Part shown: in pieces, positions 33,222-44,952 of the stretch
Layout of the letters: every line of letters starts with the position of its first letter
How positions within the stretch are numbered: position 1 is the stretch's first letter
Source: Omphalotus guepiniiformis
Taxonomy: Eukaryota; Basidiomycota; Agaricomycetes; Agaricales; Omphalotaceae
NCBI GenBank assembly: GCA_028554645.1
Contig: JAQOOI010000019.1
Span: 1,575,037-1,639,036 of the forward strand
DNA length: 64,000 nt
Reading direction: 5' to 3'
Notes under the pieces: generated by a model
What the model saw: the letters and a program-made list of their open reading frames with translations, nothing else
Told to the model about the DNA's origin: nothing
Databases searched by the model: none
Made by a program: the position numbers and the translations under genes

Positions 33222-34656
33222 ATGCTGCGTCTACCATTGGTCCTGTTTGTCTGGTCTCTGGCACTCTTTCGGGTTGAATTTGCAGTTGGCACCCTCGTTA
33301 ACTTTACCATCGACGATACGAACCCGGGACCCGGTGGTTCCACGATAACATATCTTCCTGACGGTGCGTGGAATATTGGACAGGATTGCAGTGGATGTTT
33401 TGCACAACCAGACCCCGCTCAGCTATTGGATGGTACTTGGCATGATGGGACTGTACGCAATAACCTCCTTTTTTTTGTTCTTCGCAGTTTCAATTTGATT
33501 CGTTCTTAAAAGTTCAATCCGGTTCTTAGCTATTTCCCCAATCAGACCCTCACAGCAAGTGTAAGTTTCAATGGTACGTTTTCTTTGCAATCATCTCTAA
33601 ACCTTTCTTGACATTAAATTGAATCCACTACACTCTTCAGGTACTGCAGTCTATGTGTTCTGTGTCCTTGCACGAACTACCATTTCACCTGATGGGGATT
33701 CAGACATGACTTTCTTCATTGACGGAGAGAAAGTGGGGAAGTTTTTCCAAAAAGCACCGGGTACAACTGGGTACGACTACAATGTCTCTGTCTTCTCAAC
33801 GACCTCGCTATCACCGGCAATTCATACTCTGACAATACAAGCTGGCAGCCTTCATGGCAATGTATCATTGATTTTACTCGACTCGATCGTCTATTCGTAC
33901 GTATTCCCTATCTGTCTCTATACAAAGCTGTTCATGAGATTCTTAATAGGTCAGATGATGGTGTATCCGACTCTTCTCCTCCGTCCGTCCCTCCCTCTTC
34001 TTCAGTATCAACATCACCATCATCAAGTTCTGCTACACCGAATAGCCTGTCGGACCCTTCATCTTCAAGCAAGAAAAGCAAATCCGGTATCGTGGCCGCC
34101 GTGGTTGTCCCGGTAGTCGTTGTCGGTCTAGTTATCGTAGCAGCCATATTCTTCCGTCGTCGTCGTCAGCAAATCATTCATGATGACGGCACCACCACTA
34201 TCGATTCGCCTCCCATTGAAACAGCTCGGTACGTGCCTTGTTAGCAGCTTATCCTATCTAAATACATCCAACTTACCAGTACGTGCTTCCAGTATAAGCA
34301 CAGCGGCACACGTTCATGCAAATGGACCTGCAATGGTTCCCGTGATGAGTACAATCACACCATCACCCTCGTCGCATTTGACATTCAGCGGCGCTAACGG
34401 GCAGAGTATGCCACGTACTCGAAATCGATTTGCAGATGGGGTGATCCATCGTGTACAACAGTCGCTCGTGGCAGTCAAGAGAATGGTACTACGACAAAAC
34501 ATCCCTCAGCCTGATGTATCAACCCCGGTGTTGGTGCATCCTATGATGCCAGTGACTACTACTCCTCCGTCCTCATCAGGACTCGTTGGTGCGGGGGCAA
34601 TCACTTTAGAGGAAGATATTACGTACCCTGAGGAGGATCCTCCTGCATACGTATAG
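33222..34656 (+). CDS. single-pass membrane protein with PPAY tail, family copy C
   Basis: Join 33222..33452, 33513..33573, 33641..33896, 33950..34228, 34293..34656; 396 aa, exon sum divisible by three. It has a signal peptide, I-D-D-T-N-P-G-P-G-G-S-T-I-T-Y, C-x-x-C, N-G-T-A-V-Y-V-F, F-F-I-D-G-E, short Ser-rich stalk, membrane segment V-V-V-P-V-V-V-V-G, R-R-R-R-Q-Q, and a tail ending E-D-P-P-A-Y-V. Unlike copies A and B, the tail needs a fifth exon: read straight through, it stops at T-A-R-Y-V-P-C. A GTACGT...TTCCAG intron of 64 nt restores the family frame (A-R then I-S-T-A-A-H-V-H-A-N). Confidence 0.78.
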
Positions 34657-35335
34657 ACCTCTGACTTGTTTTTCCCCCCAAACTCGCAGCTCCCCTGGGA
34701 TTGAATATTCAAATTTTTCACCTTGATAGTGGGGCACAGTCTTTTGCCGAAGTTATAAACAAATGACCATGTACTATATTAATTCATACTAATAGGTATG
34801 GCTGTGGTTGTCTGGTTTTGTAGGTTTCGATGAGTCGATGTTTTAAGCATCGGAAAGGGTTAACGCGCGGAATTCCGAATAGTGGTTCTTGTGTTCAAGT
34901 TTCGACTCGTCTCAGTCTGCATTGCACAGGGATGTTGAGCACCTTTGATTATTTTATGCCTATTGTAGCCCTGACAATGACAAGTTCAAATGTTGAAGAA
35001 AGAGAGGAAAAAATTTAGAGATCGTAGTATCCTGTGAAGGGATGTGAGGAGATAGGCTCGTACCCAGCCGCTTCTACATAGAAACTCAGGCCACGTGGCC
35101 TCTCGGACCGTATGACTCCGAGTCGTTGCATCTTGTTTGTTCGCCAAGCAAACTAAATTTGGATGTTTGTCCATCCAAATATGCTCGAAATGGAAAGACT
35201 GGGAACGAGTCTATGCCAGAACTGGCAGAATTGTACGCGACTCCTACACCCCTACATATTAATCCATATGTACATGCTGAATCTCGTCTCTGCATGGACC
35301 GTCTAACGAGCGTGAAGAACTTCAAAAATCGACAA
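34657..35335. other. intergenic stretch before the MRD1 pseudogene
   Basis: No supported gene. A short palindrome (TTGGATG-tttgtc-CATCCAA) lies near 35158-35178. Confidence 0.4.
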
Positions 35336-37197
35336 CAATAACGATTTTACAGACTTCTAGGTCGTTTGTGCGTAACCTAAACCTCGCGTTTCGTTTTCGT
35401 GCACAGAGGCGGAGTTGGAGGAGTTTTCAGCCAGTATGGACAAGTATCAACTGAGGTGAGTTCGGTTTTCTTATTTGTTTCTACGTATGCGCCTTTGGCG
35501 ATGCGATTGCGTGAACGAAAAAATGAGGCAGGCGGGGGCTTAACGATGATTTTATTATGAACCTCCTTCTTTTTCCCTACCGTCCTTCTTTCGTGATCCT
35601 AATTGTCTTGCCTCCTCATCCCAGATACACATCCCACTTGACTTTCTTTCCTGCCAGATAAATGCGCATATACTACCTTCGGTTAGCCGTCCAACCCCGT
35701 AGCAGCGTACGAGTCCTTGGACAAAACGTCTTTTCAGTGATTGTACTTGCTGCGGTTGATCGGAGAGGTGTTGATGACGGGAATGGAGAGGGCGAGAGGC
35801 AGGAAGAAGAGCGTGGAAGTCGGGGAAAGAGTTTAATTGGACTATTGTGTAAGGATGTAAGTGTGTTTGCTTGTGTAACTGCGTTGAATTGCTTGCTCAT
35901 TGAAAATTCTATCTGTAGACCGACGCAGTAGCATCGTCTATTGCTTCACGCCTAAGTAGACCAGAGGCCACCGTTCTCAATCCCGACTCATCCTCCGACC
36001 CCTCCGACCCCACTTCTTCCACATCGGCAGCTGTAAAACTCCTCTCGCTGAAACGCACAATGCACATTATCTCAAGTCTAACGGCGTCCTCCCGCACCGC
36101 GCGCTCTGATACAGTCATCCTTGTATCCCTTACGGAACATCCGAGGCCGAGAGGTCAACAGGGTGCTTTTTCCACCAGCAGGTACAATTGCTGTGGTGGA
36201 TAAACCTGATGAGGCCGGGGAGGCATTCAGGGCTGTAGCGTGAAGGAGGTTGGGGAACTCTGTGGTCTATCTGGAGAAAGAGCCTATTGGGATTTTCTCG
36301 TGATTCTTCGTCGGCAGCAAAGAAGGATCAGCCTGTCGTGCAGGGTTCGGTGGTTCAGTGGTTGGGCATGCGGTCAATATTCTTGGACAGGAAGCTGATG
36401 CCGATGCTACGACTGGGGACGAGCCTGCCTTGTCATTTGGAGCGACGCTCTTCGTCAAGAATTGGCTTTTGCTACGACGACAGACCGGTTAACCCAGAGT
36501 TTCCGGAAATTCCCTTCGTTTGCGTTCGCGCGTGTACAGACAAGCCAGATCCGAAGAAGCCTGGGGGTAAACTGAGCATGGGGTACGGGTTCGTTGGATT
36601 CAAGGATGCCGAGGGTGCGAGGAAGGCGATGAAGAGTATGCAGAGTTTCGTGCTTGATGGGCATCCTTTTGCATATCAAGTTTGCTGGGAGAGGTGCGGA
36701 AGAGGAAAGTGGGAAGGATAAGGCTGGTGGTGGTGTTGGATCGAAGAGTCGAACGACAAGGATGATTGTCAAGAATGTGCCGTTTGAGGCATCTAAGAAG
36801 GATATTCGCGATTTATTCGGGTATGTCCTTTTGGGCTTCCGCCAAAGGAACTCTCGGGTAACCTATATTCTCGTTTTATAGCTCACATGGCCAACTTAAA
36901 TCCGTTCGTCTACCTAAAAAATCCGACTCTCGAACACGCGGTTTCGCCTTCCTCGAGTTTGTCTCTAGAGCGGAGGCAGAGAACGCGTATGAGGCGCTCA
37001 GGCATACGCATTTGCTTGGAAGGCATTTGGTGCTTGAGTGGGCAGCGGAAGAAGGGGGTGAGGAGGAATTAGAGAAGATGAGAAAGAAGGCTGGTGTTGG
37101 GGTTGAGGTTGGGGTTGGAGGGAAGGAGATGCCTGGGAGGAAGAGGAAGTTGGATTTTGGTGGTGTTGGAGAGGGGGAGGAGGAGGAGGAGGATTAA
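35336..37197 (+). pseudogene. partial MRD1 copy, decayed
   Basis: It begins at the exon that starts RRM2 (the ACGATTTTACAGACTTCTAG segment is shared with MRD1 minus-strand positions near 6800-6780) and runs to the same acidic C-terminus and stop. RRM1 and the acidic linker are missing. Frame is lost several times: a deletion inside RRM3 removes the stretch after the first beta strand, a TGA replaces a codon near 36241, and shifts occur near 36470 and 36680. RRM4 and RRM5 segments (M-G-Y-G-F-V-G-F, M-I-V-K-N-V-P-F) remain recognisable. The long intron is reduced and no snoRNA-like unit survives. Similarity continues past the stop to about 37500, matching the MRD1 3' flank down to 3854. Confidence 0.9.
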
Positions 37198-37866
37198 GTG
37201 TGACCGATGTCTGGTTCGGTGGCCTGCGTGAGGGTCCATTAGAGAAGCGACGATGCCTTGTTCACTACGGAGTCAGATATCCATCTGGAGTGACGCTTCA
37301 AACTACAAGCACCGTTTCGAGTCTCGCTTCATGGTGACCACTTGGGAACGGGATTACCGGTCTGACCCTCCTGGGCAAGCCCCCAATTCATTCACCGTAA
37401 CATGCGTCGAGGTTTGACGCCTGGAGAAGTGGAAGTTGAAACGGTGTTTCGTGATGCTCCAGCACCGACACAACTTTTCGGATCGTCTCAACGTCGTTTT
37501 ACTTTCGAATGCCTCTTCTTTTGAAACGGTCGTTGGATCGTCGGTCTGGAAACTATATGTGACCGAGCCATATTGGAATATGGTTGATCTGTTCTCTACT
37601 GGCAATACAATGCACTGAATCTGTGTGAGTATGAGCAAGAGGGTGTCAGGACGCTACTGTAAATATAAGTCCTAGCAGTGGAGGACGCTCCACGTGAACG
37701 TCCTGTGACTGGCGCTGGGAAAATAAAGTCTTTTTAAAGATTTCCAGCTTTGCCGTTCGGCGCTCGTTGCTCTTTGCAAACTACTTCGAAGAAGTTGCAG
37801 ACGACGAACGCATCGCTGGAGGATTGCTTTCACGTTACTCCTTTTCTGTGCAACCACATCTCCAAA
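37198..37866. other. duplicated MRD1 3' flank and F-box gene promoter
   Basis: 37198-37510 matches the reverse complement of about 4195-3854, for example CTGGTTCGGTGGCCTGCGTG and GGCAAGCCCCCAATTCATTC. The remainder is the F-box gene promoter. Confidence 0.75.
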
Positions 37867-39505
37867 ATGGATCGCTTCATCCAAAGTCGGGAGATTTTAC
37901 ATCTTATTTTCGAGAACTGTGACGAGGAATCGAATGCTAATAACGCGACGGTTTGCAAGTTTTTTTCAGATGTATGCCTGGATGTGATCTGGTACGAGGT
38001 CAAGAGCTGGCGTCGCCTCTTTGGTCTACTTGGCACTTGCGTTAGACAGCCATATCCACAAAGTACTAGAAACTGTCTACCGCCGGATTATGTGAATTTC
38101 TCTATTCTAATCTTCACAGTACTCATTACTAATATTGCTTTGAATTGGGTTTCATCAGTCGTTCCAGTCTTCAAATCTTTCCTATGAACAGTGGCGCCGT
38201 TTTCGCTCTATATACGCTCCTCGCATCCGAAGGATTGAATTGTATACCCCGCCCGATTCCGTGGTTGGCCTGATATCTATGATAGATGTAGTCGCCCGCT
38301 TCAGAACTGCCGAGCCTTTCCTTCCTCGACTCGAGAGCATCAATTGGCATGTTTTCTCTTTGAAGGAGCCCACAAGTGCGGTGTGGATGTTTATGCATCG
38401 ATCCGTCACCCGTTTCGACCTGCAAGTACAAGATTCGTCAAAGGAGCTACTGCAGGAGGATTTCTCGAGGTATCTAGAGATTGTGGAGGAACGCATGCCC
38501 CGTCTGACTACGCTCGTTGTGCGTGTGGTGGCAAGGCAGGCACTGGAGGAACCGCTTGTCACTTTGTTGTCGTCTCTCACGACGCTTGAAACAGTCATTC
38601 TACCGCTATTCCCTGATAGCTCTAAACTTTTGAGGGTGGCTTCTACGCTCCCTCGACTGAAGAATTTGACTATTGGCCACAAACGTTGTAACGCGCGGCT
38701 CTATGAGCGTCACACTGGTTGGGGCTCCTTCCCGATGCTAGGATCATTTAGGACTATGACCACTAGTTGTTCTTCTCTGGTCAACTTTTTCTCTGGCTTA
38801 CCACTGTTCCACCTCACGTGCATCGATTTACCCTCCATGATCCCTATCAATTCACCTTCAGAGGTCCGAAACCTCTTTACTGCTCTCGCGGAGTCGTGCA
38901 GAGAACTCGCTGCATTTACCTTAGCCGTATCACGCATGGCAGACGAACACGGCGAAGCGGGCCCAGATCCCTCTGCCGATGAGCTCATCCGCTTTGAGCA
39001 CTTCAGTCCCATACTGAAATGTTCAAAGATGACTTCTTTTGAACTGAGACATGTATACCCATGTTCTTTCGGATCACAAAATGCTGAGACGATCGCGATA
39101 TCTTGGCCACATCTCGAGCGCCTTTCCCTCAACCAAAGTCCTTGGGTTCCCCAGCTCAATTTGAATGAGATCGAGCGTCTTACTCTGCGATCCCTAGTTC
39201 CATTTGCAGCGTTCTGTCCCTTCCTGACGCATCTGGGCTTGCACATCGCAGTGCCAACTCACGCGAGCATTCCAAGCTTCCTGGAGTACGCCGATTGCAA
39301 ACCTTTCGTTAGCTTGCGTACTCTTACCGTGGGCACTAGTGTTGAATTCTATGGAGGAGAAGAGGACGTGGCAATGTTCTTGGTGCACATTCTCCCGGAC
39401 GAGTGTGTTGTTGATTATGTGCCCTGTTACGATGACTCTCCGGAGACAAAATGGGCTCAAATTGCGACAGCGTTACCACTCATGAGGCGTCTTCGACGGT
39501 ACTAG
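37867..39505 (+). CDS. F-box/LRR-like protein 1
   Basis: Join 37867..38091, 38159..39505; 523 aa, exon sum divisible by three. The N-terminus R-E-I-L-H-L-I-F-E-N-C-D-E-E-S and N-N-A-T-V-C-K-F-F-S-D-V-C-L-D-V-I-W is an F-box-like helix bundle of the agaricomycete type. The rest is a series of leucine-rich segments (M-P-R-L-T-T-L-V-V, L-P-R-L-K-N-L-T-I-G, W-P-H-L-E-R-L-S-L) typical of F-box proteins that present substrates to an SCF ubiquitin ligase. The 67-nt intron sits after the conserved D-Y/T-Y position, as in the paralogue at 41628. It is the first of three tandem copies. Confidence 0.8.
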
Positions 39506-39656
39506 ACTTTTCATGATGTTATTCTTAGGGTACGCATTCGATGGACATAGTATTGTAGTGTGTCGTAAAGTTATAGCACTACTACTTAGTCGCATTTTTA
39601 GACTTGCTTACTTAATGCTTTAGCTTGATTCTCAACCACCAAGTTCGCTGACTTGG

Positions 39657-41473
39657 ATGCACCCTGCTATTCAAACTTCAGAACTTTTGCGCCTTATTTT
39701 CGAGAATTGCAATATGATTCGGTGAATCGAAACGATGTCGTTGTATGCAAGCTTTGGTCAGAAATATGCCTGGACGTGATGTGGGGCTTGAGGTTATAAG
39801 TTTGCACCGTGTCTTTCTTATGTTTGGCCCATTTCGCGCGACAGAAACACTGCTCAAACAGGCGTTGAGCGTTCGTTGGCAACCTCAATTGTGAGATTTC
39901 CGTCGATTGCTTCTTCCAATTTCTCTTCTTAATCGATCCTGTGTTTCAGTCTTTAGTTTCCGGACTTTTTTTCGTTCAACTTGGCGCCGTTTTCGATCTG
40001 TTTACTCTCACCCGTGTTCGAGCAGTCACCATCTAGGCGTGATCTAGGCTAACCTGCTCACGGAAGGTTCTCCTCCGTCATAACAGATGTGGCGCGCTAG
40101 ACCCGCAGAACAACTCTTTCCTAGACTTGAGAGCCTGCGAATCCACACACGTAGAACACACACGAAGTGCTACATGGATGTTTATGCATCGGGGTATCAA
40201 GCAGCTCACTTTGCACCATCGTACGCGGTTTTTGGAACCGGAACACTCTTGGCCTGGTACTTGGAAGGCGTACAAGCGCTCAAGCGCTCGTGCCCCATTT
40301 GACTTCGCTCGACTTAATCGTCAAAGTACAGCAAGATTTTGCCGAACCCATTGCCAAGGCCTTGTCGTCTCTGCCAATGTTGGAGTCGGTCACTCTTCCT
40401 CCATTTGAAAACATTTCTGATGTTTTAAGGGCGGCCAGTACATTACCTCGATTAAGAAACCTACGCATTGGTTACGATGATTATAATCATCGCGTCGACC
40501 GGGATATATATACGCTGACTATTGAGGACAGCGATGACGCCTTTCCTGCGCTGGAAATGCTAGTCCTCAACGCGGTCCTTCGACTGAAAAAAAAGTCTGT
40601 CTATTGGCGGTAGGAACCATTTCAGTCGCAGCTCCGTCAGGTGGAATCCATTACGCGTGACATTGGAATTCGGTTGGAGCTCCTTTCCTTTACTAGGATC
40701 ATTGACCACGATCTGTAGTTGTTCTGCTCTGGTCAACTTTTTCTCCAATTCGCCACTGTTCCACCTCACGCGTATCGATTTGCGCTCCATCACCCAAATC
40801 AATTCATCTTTAGACGTCCGAAATCTCTTCACTGCTCTCGCGGAATCATGCAGAGAACTCACTGTGTTTGCCTTGGTACTCACGGTAGAGGAAATTAACA
40901 GAAACGCGAACGCGGCTCTCCGAGCCCAGATCTCTTTGCAGATCTCTCTGTAAATCCCTCTGCGGATGAAATCATCCGCTTTGAACATTTCAGGGATGGC
41001 TTCCTTTGAACTGCTACATACATACCCATGCTCTTTCGGAACACAAAATGCTGAGACGATCGCAATATCTTGGCCACATCTCGTGCGCCTTTCCCTCAGC
41101 CAGATGCCTGCGATTCCCCGAATCAATTCAAATGAGATCGAGCGCCTCACTCTGCGATCCCTGGTTCCTCACAGTATTCTGTCCCTTATTGACTCATCTG
41201 GGCTTGCCTATCGCAGCGCCAACTCATGCGAGCATCCCAAGTTCCCTGGAGTACGCCAATTACAAGCCCTTCACTAACTTGCGTACTCTAACCGTTGACG
41301 ACAATGGATTTTATGGAGGAGAAGAGGATGTGGCAATGTTCTTGCTGCACATTCTCCCAGTCGGATGTGTTGTTAAATATGATGGGGACAGTGATTTTGA
41401 GGAAGGTTCTGTAGGGGAAAAATGGTCTGAAATTGCGACAGCGTTATCACTCATGAGGCGTATTCTGTACTAG
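39657..41473 (+). pseudogene. F-box/LRR-like pseudogene, mosaic of its two neighbours
   Basis: It starts M-H-P-A-I-Q-T-S-E-L-L-R-L-I-F-E-N-C-N and then breaks: an insertion near 39710 produces a stop where the intact paralogue reads C-D-D-S-A-N. More breaks follow, so pieces lie in all three frames. The first half (to about 40610) is closest to gene 3 (S-S-L-P-M-L-E-S-V-T-L-P-P-F-E). From about 40660 it is closest to gene 1 (E-T-I-A-I-S-W-P-H-L, H-A-S-I-P-S). This suggests unequal crossing-over between tandem copies before decay. Confidence 0.85.
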
Positions 41474-41627
41474 ACTCTTCATGCAATATATATCTTATAT
41501 TTCGGATATGCATTCGATGGACTACACTACTTAGTATTGCTTCTTACGGTATACGCATTGTAAACTTGCTTACTTACATGTTGCTTGAGCTTTTTCTGGT
41601 TTAAACCACCAGGTTTCGTCGACTTGG

Positions 41628-43334
41628 ATGCACCCTGCTATTCAAACTCCAGAACTTTTGCGCCTTATTTTCGAGCATTGCGATGATTCGGCGAATCAAG
41701 AAAATGTTGTTGTATGCAAACTATGGTCAGAGATATGCCTGGATATGATGTGGGCTGATGTTGCAGACTTGCATCGTCTCTTTCTTCTCTTTGGCCCAGT
41801 TTGCGCGGCAAGGAGACTATCTGGGAGCCCGGGAACCACATATGTGAGATTTTCGTCAATTGCTTCTTCCCAGTTCCTCTCTTAACTTGATCCTATATTT
41901 CAGTCTTTGGTTTCCGGACTTTCTCGTTCAACTTGGCGCCGCTTTCAATCCGTTTACTCCCATCGTGTTCGACATATCACCATCTCTACCCATTGTACGA
42001 GAGACTTCTCTTCCGTCATAACAGATGTGGCGCGCTTCAGACCTGCAGAACAGCTCTTTCCTCGACTTGAGAGCCTGCGAATCGATGCACTCGATGTGGA
42101 GACCTCACGAAGCGCGACATGGATGTTCATGCACCAAGGTATCAAACAACTCACTTTGCACCATCTACAACGCGAATTGAAGTCGGAACACTTGGCCTGG
42201 TACTTGGAAGACGTACAAGCGCGCATGCCCCATTTGACTTCGCTCGACTTGATCGTCAAAGTACAGCAGGACTTAGCCGAAAAAATCGCCAAGGCATTGT
42301 CGTCTCTGCCAATGTTGGAGTCGCTCACTCTTCCTCCGTTTGAAGACATCTCTAATGTCCTGAAGGTGGCCAGTACATTGCCTCGGTTAAGAAACCTACA
42401 AATTGGGCACAATGATGATCGCGTCGCCCGGCAGCCGATAAAAACACTAACTATCGAGGACAGCGATAACGCCTTTCCTGCGCTGGAATCGCTTGTCGTC
42501 GTTAAAACGACTTGCCAAGCGACGTCCTTGATCGATCTATTCACCCACCGCGACTCTTTCCGTCCGCTGTTTTCGCTCACACATATCACGTTGGTGTCTT
42601 ATCCCCGAACGGTTGATTCGCCTTCCCAAGTTCAAAGCCTTCTCATTGCAATCGCGGAGTCTTGCAAACATATTACCTTGCTTGATTTGGACCTGTATAA
42701 TGCACATCTTCTCAGCAGTCTCGACAATGCCTCTCTATCGCTTGATGATCTTCTTCACTTTAAACACATCAACTCCATTCTAAAATGCTCGAAAATGACC
42801 TCGTTTCGTTTGAAGTATTTCTTTCCATGCTCTCTGGCTCAAGAGGACGTCGAGCGGATTGCTCTGGCTTGGCCAGGTATTAGGTGCCTCAAACTCAATC
42901 AGTGTCCTGTGAAAACCTTGGATTTTCCGGAAATCAAACGTCTCACTATGCGGTCGATGATTCCATTTTCCATACACTGTCCCTCTTTAGCCCACTTGGG
43001 CTTGCCAATCTCAAATTGGATCGATATCCCAAAATTTGATGAGTGCATTCATCTCAAACCATTTAAGTGCCTAGAATCTTTCGCTCTGGGTGGCACCAGT
43101 TTCGACGAGGAAGCAGAAGGAGACATTGCAATATTTTTGATGCACATCCTTCCAACGTACTGTCGGATAGAGTCGTGGTATCCCGTAGACCAAAAGTGGA
43201 AAAAGATCAAAGCGTCATTGCCGAACTTGAGGAGAATGCGGGACGTCCAAGAGTCTTCTGCCCGTGCTAGGGTGAAAGAGCTGGAAGAGGAAAATGTTCA
43301 GCTTAGGAATCGGCTCAATTCTTCTTCATTGTAG
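41628..43334 (+). CDS. F-box/LRR-like protein 2 (third copy of the array)
   Basis: Join 41628..41843, 41904..43334; 548 aa, exon sum divisible by three. F-box-like start P-E-L-L-R-L-I-F-E-H-C-D-D and V-V-V-C-K-L-W-S-E-I-C-L-D-M-M-W, then leucine-rich segments (M-P-H-L-T-S-L-D-L, L-P-R-L-R-N-L-Q-I-G, W-P-G-I-R-C-L-K-L). Unlike gene 1 it ends with a short coiled coil (R-V-K-E-L-E-E-E-N-V-Q-L-R-N-R-L) that could mediate dimerisation. Probable substrate receptor of an SCF-type ligase; target unknown. Confidence 0.8.
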
Positions 43335-43954
43335 AGGTTACTCGATTCAGCGAACATGTGCAACTGAGGTTTTTGGAGGTACGAATTCGCTCTTCAAAGC
43401 TTCAGATCTCGTAATGAGGAATACTAAAGTCGCGATGTAGTTCAGCAAAAACAATGATTCCCATCTCAGACCTCCAATTGCCTTTTTTTTTTTCAAAGAA
43501 CGTGTCTTTGAGCACCTTCACCGTAAATAATCTCAGTCGGAACTCTCGGCATATCCCCCCGGCGCAATCTCTTTGGCCCTTTTTCTGCACGCCTATCTTG
43601 GTCTTCCCTCAAATATTCTCACTTTCGCTTCGTCTCGAGAGAATGAGGCATCTTGGCAATCTCATACCTGCACCATAATGACATCGAGAGCAGGGACAAA
43701 AGGCGATTCTTGAGGAGCCTCAAAACCCTATAATTGCCAAGGCACCGCAGAGGATTGCGTTCCACTGGGCTTGTCATGCTGCTTTCAAGTTTCAACCATT
43801 TCTATTGCATTATCTCCCTTCGCTTCTTTCATCTTGGCTCAAGACACGAATTTCAAGTCGGTGAAGGAGGCCTTCAACCCCAGCGAATGTACGTCGATTA
43901 ATTACTTGTTGAGTAGTTGCTCTGACTGGAGCTCTTGCGTCTAGAAGAACTTAT
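43335..43954. other. intergenic stretch
   Basis: No supported gene. Contains a run of about eleven T residues near 43484. Confidence 0.35.
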
Positions 43955-44182
43955 TTATAAGGGGTGGTGTGGTGGTGGTGTTGGGTCGAAGAGTTGGACG
44001 GTGAAGATGTTTGTTAGGAATTGTGCCGTTTGGAACTTTCAAAGATCTGCGATTTGTTCAGGTATGTCGTCTTTTTGGCACAGAACGAACTTTCGGATAA
44101 CGTGTATCCTCGTTTCTGCAGCTCACATGGAAACAATAACTTAACTCTGTCTACCTACAAAATTCCGACTCGCGCAATACCA
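43955..44182 (+). pseudogene. second MRD1 fragment (RRM5 exon junction)
   Basis: Matches the MRD1 segment G-G-G-V-G-S-K-S-R-T-T-K-M-I-V-K-N-V-P-F, the following intron (GGTATGTCGTCTTTTTGGC) and the start of the last exon (CAGCTCACATGG). It is more diverged than the copy at 35-37 kb. Only about 230 nt are left, with no open frame of significance. Confidence 0.8.
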
Positions 44183-44952
44183 ATTGATATTGTCGCGACC
44201 TCCGCCGACCAAGGAACTTGAAGTCATTTTGGAGCAGTTGGCTACTCTGTACGGTGTTCATGTGTATTGAGTACTGAATGTAGCAACTGTGTGGAGTACT
44301 CAAGACGCCACTTTACAGTGTTGATTTTGATTCTTAGACCAGGGCTATGGACTCAAAGTCATCAGAATATCTTACATCTATGGACATCTGCTTCAGTGTA
44401 TCGCCATCGATCATTACGTCCAGCGAGCCTCGAAAATCAGTTCCTCGGTAAACATACTTCTCTCCGAGTCGTTTGGTAATCATTCTTTGCTGCCGGTGTC
44501 TTCGCAGCCAGCAACGTACCAATGATATCCAACACCTTTTGTCCTCGGCCCCTACCAGCTCGGAAAGGTAAACGCTGGCGACCAAACAAGTTTGTATCCA
44601 GTACCCTTCTCTAAGCTCTTGGCCTTTCCGTTGTTGAGCTTTCCCTTCTTCTCACTCCGATTGCGGCGAGCAGAATCGACTACGGCAAATACCTTTATGT
44701 CCAGCTTGCTACCAGACGAACTTCAAAATAGACTTTGGCCGACGTACGCGGAGAAATCTTTGAATAGGGACAGTGATGCATACAGAGTCACGAACGGCAC
44801 TATTTATTGCATGATGCTATTACTACATGCCAGTTGCACAATGCTGTGGAGGTATAGACTAATCGCTGGGATTACTCAACATCCTCCGTCTGCCTCTCGT
44901 GCTCAGTTGTCAGCTTCCTCTTCGCTTGTCTCTCATCTTCTCCGAGTTTGCT
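44183..44952. other. promoter block of copy D
   Basis: Shares GCGACCAAACAAGTTTGT (near 44580), ATGCATACAGAGTCACGAAC and GCATGATGCTATTA blocks with the regions before copies A, B and C. No gene. Confidence 0.65.
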
